Below, piece after piece: positions 15,851-22,980 of a DNA stretch of 24,014 bases; the stretch's first letter is position 1; each line of letters starts with the position of its first letter. The DNA comes from a virus. The DNA is taken from the IMG/VR virus record IMGVR_UViG_3300021964_000528, positions 1 through 24,014 of that record, one strand, 5' to 3'. Both the position numbers and the translations under genes were made by a program. Below the pieces are notes generated by a model, which ran no database searches, was not told the DNA's origin, and saw only the letters and a program-made list of their open reading frames with translations.

Positions 15851-16813
15851 TTAGGAAGTGGTCAAATCAAAGATTCCACCACTTGCGGCCTCTTGGGTGC
15901 TTTCGAGTCCCATCTCGCACACCAGATATTTGGTCTGAGCATCAGCGGTTTTTCCAAGTTCTGAAACCTGGAAGTTCCGCAGATAAGCCACTTTCCAATA
16001 CTCTGGATCAATTAGGAACGCATCACGCTCCCGCTGGAATCTATCTGTAACGACGGATAAATTTCCAAAATCGCTAGCAAAAACAGTCACATTTGCGCCT
16101 GCCGTATTGCTGTCAATCATCTCCCGTGCGATGGATCGTCCGGTCAATGTTGAAACAACGGTCTTATTGAAGGGTCCCACCATCAACAAGTTTGGTTCTC
16201 CACCCTGCGTGAAACAGGACTGCATGACTGTGTTGATCAGACTGGCAGTCAATGCTTGTTGGGCCGAGGAATCGGTTCGAGCTGTGGAACCAACAGTTAC
16301 TGGATCTGCACCAGTCGTGGCATCAAAACTGGTATTCGTGTCCAACCAGCAGCCGATCATGCCAGAGGTTCTGGCAGTCGTGCTGTTACCATTGTTTCGG
16401 GCCTGGTTGCTCAACAGTGCAGCTTCCACGGAACGCTTGAGTTCCTTGGTGCGTCTTGCCATCTGATGAGCCATCTGGCTGGTCTTGCCATACAACTTAA
16501 TTGCACTCTGGGTCCCAGTCACAGCAACTGCCCGACTCATGATCTGGCAGACGTTGCTGTTTCGGGTCGTCAGTGATGCTGCTGCAGCACTGATCGCATT
16601 CCCTTCCAGGTCTGTCGTTGTGCTGGTTGCAGACAGTTCCTCAGTGATCCACTCAAAAACTGTGTTGGATACGTTGCGGGTTCCGACTGAGTTGACAAAA
16701 GGGGTCTCAGTCGGAGAGATGTTGTAAACAATCTCCTTAATATCAATTACATCCTCTTCCGTTCCTGACGTTTTGATGTCGTAGGAGGTAGAGGCATTCG
16801 TTAAAAGTGCCAT
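15851..16813 (-). CDS. Major capsid protein, SU10 type (320 aa)
   Basis: Forms the icosahedral shell (HK97 fold expected). The diagnostic N-terminal region is YDIKTSGTEEDVIDIKEIV followed by YNISPTETPFVNSVG, which closely resembles SU10-family major capsid proteins. Later segments fit the same fold: SRAVAVTGTQSAIKLYG, a long helix region (MAHQMARRTKELKRSVEAAL), and the C-terminal ERDAFLIDPEYWKVAYLRNF. The length of about 320 aa is usual. It follows the scaffold gene by 55 bp, the longest gap in this part of the operon, and has its own Shine-Dalgarno (GGAG, nine bases before ATG). Highly expressed capsid genes often have such independent initiation. I am confident of the family. Confidence 0.88.
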   Translation of the reverse strand: MALLTNASTSYDIKTSGTEEDVIDIKEIVYNISPTETPFVNSVGTRNVSNTVFEWITEELSATSTTTDLEGNAISAAAASLTTRNSNVCQIMSRAVAVTGTQSAIKLYGKTSQMAHQMARRTKELKRSVEAALLSNQARNNGNSTTARTSGMIGCWLDTNTSFDATTGADPVTVGSTARTDSSAQQALTASLINTVMQSCFTQGGEPNLLMVGPFNKTVVSTLTGRSIAREMIDSNTAGANVTVFASDFGNLSVVTDRFQRERDAFLIDPEYWKVAYLRNFQVSELGKTADAQTKYLVCEMGLESTQEAASGGIFDLTTS

Positions 16814-16868
16814 TTTGACTTACTCCAATAATCTGGATTACCCATATTGGGCAAAAAATTTTGCAGTC

Positions 16869-17855
16869 TCAACGCAATAGTGCATCAAAGACTGCGACTG
16901 CATCTTGATTGCGCCCCGTCTTCTTCAGGCTCTGCATTGACTTTTTGAGTCGTGATGCACCTTCATCAGTGGGAACAAAATTTCTCCCTCTTGTCGTTGC
17001 AGTCTTGACTGTCGATTCAGAGGGTTTCTTCAATTGTTGCTTGGCTTGCGAGGTCGTCTTGTTCGCTTGCCAAGCTGAGTACAAAATTGCGACAAGGCGT
17101 GAGTCGTATGCTGCAGAGAGGTCTTGCTCGGTCAGACCAAACTTCTCTTGAGCAAACTTACGGATCTCAGCCTTCTCCGTCTTTGCGGTTTCTCTATCGG
17201 TCCATGCTGGGATTAGTTCCAGCAGGTTCTGTCGTTCGTTTTCCAAATGCTGGGCAAACTGCTGCTGCTGCAACTGCTGTTGTTCACTCTGCAGATACTG
17301 CATCTGCTGGGCACGTTCCTGTCGTGCCAACTGTCTGTCTCTGGCAGCATCCTTCTCCAAAACAAACTGGACAGGGTCCTCATGTCGCAACCGTTCCCAG
17401 GCTTGTGGGTCACTAGTCCACTGAGGTTCTGGTATATCGGGTTGCTGCTGGATCTGTTGGGCAAACTGATTGAGTTGCTGAACTCGTTGGGCATAGTCCT
17501 GTTGCAGTGCTTCTGCTTCTTTGCGTTGCTGGGCCAACTGCTGCGTTTTGCGTGTATAATCACTCTGTCTGCTGTACCCTTTCTGTAGCTCATCCAGACT
17601 GACCTCAACTTCTTCCCCGTCAATGATCACCTTGTAGAGTTCTGGTTCTGCCTGGGCCTCTACTTCTTCTTGTTCTTCTTCTTCGTCTTGTACATCTTCG
17701 TCATACTCGTCAATGGGTTCGTCAGTTTCCTCGGTCTCCGGTTGGGGTCGAGTGCCAAGTAGATCATCAAACTTATCGGCTACCAGCATGTCAGGGGTCT
17801 GGGGTGTTCCGTCAGATGTCACAGGGACATCGACCGAGTCCGCATATTCACTCAT
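16869..17855 (-). CDS. Scaffolding protein (328 aa)
   Basis: Internal capsid assembly scaffold, inferred from position just before the major capsid gene and from composition. It has an extremely acidic block (residues about 39-70, runs of Glu/Asp), then YKVIIDGEEVEVSLDELQKG, a Gln-rich coiled coil (about 85-210), a compact helical segment (TEKAEIRKFAQEKFGLTEQDL) and a basic C-terminus (SRLKKSMQSLKKTGRNQDAV). The 'DGEEVEVSLDELxxGY' string followed by QSDYTRKTQ occurs in many phage scaffolds, and a basic C-terminal helix is where scaffolds usually contact the shell. ATG start 2 bp after the upstream stop, with a good AAAGGAG site. Confidence 0.82.
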   Translation of the reverse strand: MSEYADSVDVPVTSDGTPQTPDMLVADKFDDLLGTRPQPETEETDEPIDEYDEDVQDEEEEQEEVEAQAEPELYKVIIDGEEVEVSLDELQKGYSRQSDYTRKTQQLAQQRKEAEALQQDYAQRVQQLNQFAQQIQQQPDIPEPQWTSDPQAWERLRHEDPVQFVLEKDAARDRQLARQERAQQMQYLQSEQQQLQQQQFAQHLENERQNLLELIPAWTDRETAKTEKAEIRKFAQEKFGLTEQDLSAAYDSRLVAILYSAWQANKTTSQAKQQLKKPSESTVKTATTRGRNFVPTDEGASRLKKSMQSLKKTGRNQDAVAVFDALLR

Positions 17856-17857
17856 TC

Positions 17858-18103
17858 TTACTCGTCTCCTTTAGAGGTTTGTTTTTTGCGACGGATAGAC
17901 CGTTGCACCTGAGCGTTCAGTTCGTTCTGCAGGTTCGTCGCAGCGTGGTAGGCATACCAGCAATGCTCTCGATCCTCGGCAGTCTTCCCCGCAATCCACT
18001 GAGTCACTAGCGAGGATTTCAGGTCATCGAATGCCTGTTTGACGGATTCTTCCTGCAGAATCTTCTTCGCACTATCACCGACACGGATGATGGGATCAGT
18101 CAT
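17858..18103 (-). CDS. Small helical phage protein (81 aa)
   Basis: Helical and charged: DPIIRVGDSAKKILQEESV, then KQAFDDLKSSLVTQWIAG, YAYHAATNLQNELNAQVQ and a basic tail (RSIRRKKQTSKGDE). Similar short proteins lie near portal/scaffold genes in many phages, but their role is not known to me. I choose ATG 18103 over a start 24 bases upstream. AAAGGAAG (18106-18113) lies just before it, and the stop of the 31-aa gene upstream shares one base with it (TGATG). It runs into the scaffold gene with a 2-bp gap. A role in head assembly is plausible from position only. Confidence 0.7.
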   Translation of the reverse strand: MTDPIIRVGDSAKKILQEESVKQAFDDLKSSLVTQWIAGKTAEDREHCWYAYHAATNLQNELNAQVQRSIRRKKQTSKGDE

Positions 18104-18198
18104 CACTTCCTTTGTTGTTTGATGCACCTGCCGAGTTTTGCACAGACCTTGGGTGCGGGGCAGGTTGCACAGGGTTTGAACTTGAGGGGGTTGGGCAT
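18103..18198 (-). CDS. 31-aa four-cysteine micro-protein
   Basis: A tiny gene in what otherwise looks like a 98-bp gap. It starts at ATG 18198 and encodes MPNPLKFKPCATCPAPKVC plus AKLGRCIKQQRK, then TGA at 18103-18105. Four cysteines (C10, C13, C19, C25) in a CxxC-x5-C-x5-C pattern within a basic chain suggest a metal-binding knuckle. The stop overlaps the next start by one base (TGATG), the junction style of the whole operon, which argues that it is translated. The Shine-Dalgarno is weak and an inverted repeat lies just upstream. I recall similar Cys-Pro-rich micro-proteins in marine phage structural modules, without known function. Expression is not proven. Confidence 0.6.
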   Translation of the reverse strand: MPNPLKFKPCATCPAPKVCAKLGRCIKQQRK

Positions 18199-18223
18199 AA
18201 TAATCCGTATAATTTCGATTATT
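18199..18223. promoter_or_regulatory. Inverted repeat before the 31-aa gene
   Basis: AATAATC (18199-18205) and GATTATT (18217-18223) form a perfect 7-bp inverted repeat around an 11-base AT-rich loop, touching the start codon of the micro-gene. A -35-like TTGACC lies just upstream on the - strand at the end of the polyvalent gene, but a good -10 at normal spacing is missing. It could be an operator, a translation-controlling hairpin, or chance in AT-rich DNA. Confidence 0.3.
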
Positions 18224-18225
18224 TT

Positions 18226-20454
18226 CTAAGGGTCAAAAAGAAGGGAGCGGAGAGACGAAATGTCAGAAGTGGGAATATCTAGGTTAAATGCGTCGGTAGG
18301 ATTTAGAGACGCAATCTCATTCAGTAGGCCAGAGAACCGTCCACGGGATGCAGGTGTGTCGCTACGTCCCACTGGCCCTGGATCATCAAGTCGGTTATCT
18401 GCTCTGGTTGGAATCGATTCAGTAGCCCGTCTAGCCCGTCCAGCAAGACTGCTACTTGCTGATCTGTCGATGTTTGCAATTCTTCCTGCAGAACCGATTC
18501 GACCCTGTTCAAAAAAAGTTCTGACTGGGTTTTGTCTAACATCTGGATCTCCGGTGTATTTCATTACAACAATCTCAGGCATTCCCTGAGATTCATCCCA
18601 ACCTGTACTTTTCCAATAGTCTACCAGATCATCAACTTCTTGTTTAGTATAAAATTCTTTGTTGAACGGAATTCTTTCGACTACTTCAAAACCAAATCTT
18701 TCATAGGTGTCTGGCAGGAATCCGTTGGGGTTCTTTGCCGTTGGGACGGAGAAGGCATCAAGAACATTCCCCCCTTGCCGTAGTGCTTCCAACATTGTGC
18801 CAGGACCTGCAACTCCTCTCCCACCTTTTTCATTATTGAAAACACTTACGATGGCAACATCATCATTCGTAAACAGTGGATTCTTTAACCCATATTCATT
18901 GTTGTAGTTTGTTTCTCGTTTTAATCCAAATCCAATTTTTCCGTTCTCTCCCAGAGAATACAAAGACATTCTGCCAGACCTGATCATCTTGTTCAGATCC
19001 TTCATAGTCATTCTTCCGTTCTGTCCATCATACCGAGTCAAAGTAGAAGAAGCTGGAGATAGCGTCAATTCACGATTAAAGTCTGCAGCACCCTTCGTCT
19101 GCTTGCCACTCATTACTCGCCAATTGCCCAGACCTGCATCTGTTGCCAACCGTACTTGCCTTGGGGATTGAATAAACTCAAAAGGTTGGGAACGGATTGA
19201 TGACGCAATTTTTGGTGTGATCATTTGCAGGGGATAGTCCCGTGACCCGAATACATAATTGATGTCTCTCTCTGGCATTCCTGCTGCCCGTCGAGAACCA
19301 TAGAACTCAGGGTACAATGTCTCTGATTTGACAGGTGCAGCAAATCTTCCTACTACCTCACCTGCAAAAGTCTTGGTGTACGATGGATGCTCTCCCAGTA
19401 CATCCTTCCCCATCTCCAGAGGAATCAGATTCCCATCTGCATCACGATACGGTTTCATCACCAACATTGGCTGATGTCTCTGTGCCCCAGCAAACTCATT
19501 GCTGAGTGTTTCACGCACAATCTTCGCAGCAGGAGATCCTGCATCTGTTGCCTTTGCAGACTGCAAGGTCTTCAGAATTTCTGCACGTTTGTCAAAACTC
19601 AGTTGATCTGTGATCTTAAACACATCAGGGTCCTGCAGTCCTGGGAACTCAGGGACTTTCTTCTGAATTAAATCGTCTAAATCTTTTACCTGTTTAGCAG
19701 TCAATCGATTGTCTCGGACATATGCTGCCAACTGTTTCAGTGTTGCATTCATCACAGACTGATTGGACTGATGACTTTCGGGATTCATTGCGTGAACTGT
19801 GATGTAGTCCGCTTGTTTCCCTTGACCTCCAACCAAGTCATTCTTCCGTGCTGCCCAGATTGCCTCCGCAGGTTTGCGAGGTTGCCCCATCTCCTGCATG
19901 AAGGTGGGAACAGGTAAGTCTCTGGTTTGAGCTTCTGCAATCCTTGCTCTCTTCTGTGGATCTACTGTCTGAGCAACTCGACCTTCCTGCACAACGTATT
20001 CAGGACCACCAAGCAAAGGTTCTGGTGCATCAATTTTAGAACTGCCAATTCCTGTGAAATACCGACTCCCTGCAGTCAAATCTGCCTCAATTGGGGCAAT
20101 GGTTTTTCCAACATGCTCAGATGGATTAAAGATAGGGACTTCACTAAACTTACCACCTAGTTTTGGGAGTTTCTTAGAGACCGACCCAATTGCAGCAGTA
20201 GGCAATCCCTGTCCAGCCATCCCTGCTTCAGTGAGACTCTGCTCAAACTCTGGTTCTTCCAGCAAGTTTGCCAGTCGATCCCGTGGAGTGGCAAACGGTG
20301 CTACGGGGTAGTCCTCTTCGTACAGCAGAGACTTTGCTGCAGGTTGTAAAGGACTGAACATCGTGATCGCATCAATGAAGTTGCGAAACCTCTTCCCATA
20401 GTCCTCATTGGTGGCAATCGTGCTGCCCCGTGAACCGTAGCGTCGAGGAGTCAT
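18226..20454 (-). CDS. Polyvalent-type large protein with possible ADP-ribosyltransferase/GNAT-like C-terminal domain (742 aa)
   Basis: Encoded between portal and head-assembly genes, where MuF-type and other injected proteins often lie. Residues about 205-415 match, by eye, a domain seen in polyvalent proteins of phages and mobile elements: QADYITVHAMNPESHQSNQS, DLDDLIQKKVPEFPGLQDP, then HPSYTKTFAGEVVGRF and LYPEFYGSRRAAGMPERDI. Residues about 500-640 form a separate domain: LFTNDDVAIVSVFNN, NVLDAFSVPTAKNPNG, LPDTYERFGFEVVERIPFN and MPEIVVMKYTGDP. This resembles ART-type (ADP-ribosyltransferase) or GNAT-like effector domains of such proteins, and I cannot decide between them. The tail (640-742) is basic, Ser/Arg-rich and probably disordered. 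The DNA for the C-terminal domain is AT-rich (30-40% GC in sampled lines) against about 45-55% on both sides. ATGA overlap with the portal. Virion delivery and effector activity are inferred. Confidence 0.65.
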   Translation of the reverse strand: MTPRRYGSRGSTIATNEDYGKRFRNFIDAITMFSPLQPAAKSLLYEEDYPVAPFATPRDRLANLLEEPEFEQSLTEAGMAGQGLPTAAIGSVSKKLPKLGGKFSEVPIFNPSEHVGKTIAPIEADLTAGSRYFTGIGSSKIDAPEPLLGGPEYVVQEGRVAQTVDPQKRARIAEAQTRDLPVPTFMQEMGQPRKPAEAIWAARKNDLVGGQGKQADYITVHAMNPESHQSNQSVMNATLKQLAAYVRDNRLTAKQVKDLDDLIQKKVPEFPGLQDPDVFKITDQLSFDKRAEILKTLQSAKATDAGSPAAKIVRETLSNEFAGAQRHQPMLVMKPYRDADGNLIPLEMGKDVLGEHPSYTKTFAGEVVGRFAAPVKSETLYPEFYGSRRAAGMPERDINYVFGSRDYPLQMITPKIASSIRSQPFEFIQSPRQVRLATDAGLGNWRVMSGKQTKGAADFNRELTLSPASSTLTRYDGQNGRMTMKDLNKMIRSGRMSLYSLGENGKIGFGLKRETNYNNEYGLKNPLFTNDDVAIVSVFNNEKGGRGVAGPGTMLEALRQGGNVLDAFSVPTAKNPNGFLPDTYERFGFEVVERIPFNKEFYTKQEVDDLVDYWKSTGWDESQGMPEIVVMKYTGDPDVRQNPVRTFFEQGRIGSAGRIANIDRSASSSLAGRARRATESIPTRADNRLDDPGPVGRSDTPASRGRFSGLLNEIASLNPTDAFNLDIPTSDISSLRSLLFDP

Positions 20455-22556
20455 GCTGGCATCTGTCCCTGTGGAGGTTGCTGCTGGAACTGTTGTTCGT
20501 ACAGTTGCTGCTGTCGGACCTGGTCCACTCGTTCTAGTTCTCGGTTGCGGGTCAGTGCATCCAAGAGGGGACTGGCATCAATCGGTTGCCCGTACTTGAA
20601 GGACAATTCTTTCAGTTTGATGAAGAGTTCTGCCTCCATCTCGTCCCTCTTTCTGTCGTCTTCCCTCTTCATTTCTTCTTGTCTGTGGGCAATTTCGATC
20701 TGCTTTCTCTGGATCTCTGCCTGGGCCAGCATCTCTTCAGGTGAGGGTTGAGGAGGTTCGTTCTGCTGTTGCATCACTTGCTGCATCTGTTGCTGCAACA
20801 ATGCCTGCATCTGTTGGGGAGGTCTCAGGTAGGAACCTGCCTCTGCACCCAGTCCCTGATCTGCAAATAATCGTTGCAGAGTTTGGTAGTATTGCTCTGG
20901 ACCTACGATGGGATTCATCGGGCCGTACTGGGCAATCAACATCTCTTGTTTTGCCAAGAGTCCCAGCAGTGCTTGTCTGCGTTCTTCTTCAGATCCTCGT
21001 CCGAGGGGGAGGGTGATCAGGACATCGTAGTCAGAGAAACTCGCAGGATCGACGGGAACAAACTCACCCCTCAATCTCATGATGGTCGGTTGATCCATAT
21101 GCTGGAGGATCAATCCCAGCATTCTTTTGTAGAGTGGTTTAAATCCTGACTCGGCAATGTTCCGTGCGATCAGTTCCAGCCTGGCCTGTGCTGCCTTCTG
21201 GGTTGCACTCACTGCTACGGCAGTCGTCGATTGAAGCGCTTCTGCATCAAGTCCCTGACTTGCTCGACTGATCCCTGTGCGTTGTTCCTTGATTTCGTCC
21301 AAATATTGAAGGAGAGGGAATGCGGCTGCTCCAACAAAAGGCATCTCCAGCATTTGAATCGCACCTGCCTGTCGCATTGGGATCAATGCACCCACCTCAT
21401 CATTTGCCAGATCCTCCCAATCGACTGCAGATTCCAGGTAGGAGATTCGGGGTCTGGTGCTGAGAGACAGAGAGTCCAGCATGTTCCGCATGACTGCAGA
21501 CTTGATCCGTTGCACATCGGCAAGCTCGTCGTACAAGGACATGCCTCTCCAACTGTGCGGAAGTGGATCTTTGCGGATCAGAATGAAGGGATGACTATCT
21601 GCAGGTTCGTTCAGCAGGATTTCGTGAGCGTTGCCAATCGTGCAGATTCTGCGGAGTTCGGGGACCCCGTCACCATCTGCATCCACTCGGACATAGGACT
21701 CAACGTACTGGACTAGACGATTGGCTGGATCTGCATCCGTATCGTCCTCTTCTCTCCAGTTGGGATGCCGGAGGTTCCATTCTTCGTTTGACCTAAAATC
21801 GTCCTCGTATCCCTTGTACTCGATGATCGTTTCGTAGGGGTAGCCCAGTTCGACTAGGTCTCCGACTCTCAGCAGTTGTCGATGGGCGATGATCTTTGCA
21901 TCTTCCAGGGAGGTTGCCGTGCGGTTGATCAAAAATTCTTCGGGTGGTAGGCATTCTAGTCTCGTTTTGCCTCGTGGTATTCGTCTGGTCAGCACCACGT
22001 TGTAGAGACCAGGTTGCTCCTCGATCTCCTCACTGCTAGTAACTTCAAACCCTTCCTGCACAAACAACCCAATCTGCAGCTCATCAAGGCCCGTCAATTC
22101 TCTGGTCTGGATGTCATACAAGGTTTCATGCCAGCACTTGATGATGCCCTCGCCTTTGATGAGGCAATCTTTCATTGCGTCTGCGAACACGGAATATGCG
22201 TTGCTCTGTTGCATCATCCAATTCACTAGTTCCGTGGCCTGTGCTGCACCTGCCACATCTTCGGGACCACGGGGAATGAACTCACATGGTTTCTCATGAC
22301 TGAAGAAGACCCGCATCAGAGAGGGGAGGATCGAATGAACGGCATCATGAACGTCCCGACTGACAACCTGTGATCTGCCATCCTCTTCCTGGGGGGAGTC
22401 TCCAGAATCAGAGAAGGGACTGCCGAGGTAGTATCGGAAACTGGATGCTCGGACCGGACTGACCTCATCATCAATGTGATCGACGGCATCTTGCACTGTG
22501 CCAGCGATCCAGGCTTTCAGATCGTCTGCAGTCATCGGAGTGGGGGATTCAGCCAT
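20451..22556 (-). CDS. Portal protein, P22/SU10-like (701 aa)
   Basis: Forms the dodecameric DNA gateway at one head vertex. Recognisable segments are SQVVSRDVHDAVHSILPSLM and FFSHEKPCEFIPRGPED in the N-terminal wing, FADAMKDCLIKGEGIIKCWH, and the conserved helix block after PLPHSWRGMSLYDELAD continuing to RNMLDSLSLSTRPRISY (about 333-373), which is the hallmark of P22-type portals. Residues about 575-640 and the last 25 are extremely Gln-rich, suggesting a barrel-like or disordered tail inside the capsid. About 700 aa is usual for this family. ATG start directly after the TAA of the small gene upstream. The terminase should lie upstream of the right edge. Confident call. Confidence 0.85.
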   Translation of the reverse strand: MAESPTPMTADDLKAWIAGTVQDAVDHIDDEVSPVRASSFRYYLGSPFSDSGDSPQEEDGRSQVVSRDVHDAVHSILPSLMRVFFSHEKPCEFIPRGPEDVAGAAQATELVNWMMQQSNAYSVFADAMKDCLIKGEGIIKCWHETLYDIQTRELTGLDELQIGLFVQEGFEVTSSEEIEEQPGLYNVVLTRRIPRGKTRLECLPPEEFLINRTATSLEDAKIIAHRQLLRVGDLVELGYPYETIIEYKGYEDDFRSNEEWNLRHPNWREEDDTDADPANRLVQYVESYVRVDADGDGVPELRRICTIGNAHEILLNEPADSHPFILIRKDPLPHSWRGMSLYDELADVQRIKSAVMRNMLDSLSLSTRPRISYLESAVDWEDLANDEVGALIPMRQAGAIQMLEMPFVGAAAFPLLQYLDEIKEQRTGISRASQGLDAEALQSTTAVAVSATQKAAQARLELIARNIAESGFKPLYKRMLGLILQHMDQPTIMRLRGEFVPVDPASFSDYDVLITLPLGRGSEEERRQALLGLLAKQEMLIAQYGPMNPIVGPEQYYQTLQRLFADQGLGAEAGSYLRPPQQMQALLQQQMQQVMQQQNEPPQPSPEEMLAQAEIQRKQIEIAHRQEEMKREDDRKRDEMEAELFIKLKELSFKYGQPIDASPLLDALTRNRELERVDQVRQQQLYEQQFQQQPPQGQMPA

Positions 22557-22718
22557 TTATTTCTTTCTCGGTTTCTTTGCACCTGCTGCAGCAATGCGGA
22601 ATGTCTTGTTGCTGGGTCTGCCCTTCTCCCCAGGACGGGCCATGCGTTCTCCTGATCCCGCTTTGATCCGTGCTCGTTTCTTGCGGATGTTGTCAAAGAG
22701 GTTGGTTTTCTTTTTCAT
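22557..22718 (-). CDS. Small basic phage protein (53 aa)
   Basis: I place the start at ATG 22718 (MKKKTNLFDNIRKKRARI), one base after the stop of the preceding gene; a longer frame exists but would overlap that gene by about 75 bp. The protein is strongly basic with SGERMARPGEKGRPSNKTF and an Ala/Lys tail. Closely similar 50-60 aa proteins sit just upstream of portal genes in marine phages. Nucleic-acid binding is plausible from charge; no function is established. Its TAA is followed directly by the portal ATG. Confidence 0.7.
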   Translation of the reverse strand: MKKKTNLFDNIRKKRARIKAGSGERMARPGEKGRPSNKTFRIAAAGAKKPRKK

Positions 22719-22719
22719 C

Positions 22720-22980
22720 TCAACAATCCCATTGTTTGCGAGACCAGTAGTTTGCTTTGAGCTTGGATGTGGATTGGATGCCCCCTGAACGGGCACAGTA
22801 GGATTTTTTGCGGGAGGGTTGGTTCTTCTTAATGGTCAAACCACCTTTGACATCACCAAAGCGGACTAGACGGACCTGATCCCCTTCCTTGGCAAGGACC
22901 TCAAACTTCTTCTTGCCATCGGTGGATCTGCGAGGGCGATTGTACGCACTGAACGTCTTTCCACGGTAAGTGATTGCCAT
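22720..22980 (-). CDS. Small basic protein, DUF6321-like (86 aa)
   Basis: Contains FSAYNRPRRSTDGKKKFEVL, VRLVRFGDVKGGLTIKK and the C-terminal RKKSYCARSGG...ANYWSRKQW. This fits a widespread phage family (I recall it as DUF6321-like): a 'YN-x-P' start, a 'LVRFGD' strand and a RK-S-x-x-AR...YWSRKxW end. Function unknown. It is basic and may bind nucleic acid. ATG start at 22980 overlaps the methyltransferase stop by one base (TGATG), so the two are co-translated. Confidence 0.7.
   Translation of the reverse strand: MAITYRGKTFSAYNRPRRSTDGKKKFEVLAKEGDQVRLVRFGDVKGGLTIKKNQPSRKKSYCARSGGIQSTSKLKANYWSRKQWDC

Noticed and set aside
17858-18127. Longer start (ATG 18127) for the 81-aa protein
   Set aside because: ATG 18103 has a better Shine-Dalgarno and forms the TGATG junction with the micro-gene.
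22557-22796. 79-aa version of the small basic protein
   Set aside because: It would overlap the upstream gene by about 75 bp; ATG 22718, one base after that gene's stop, gives the typical family N-terminus.
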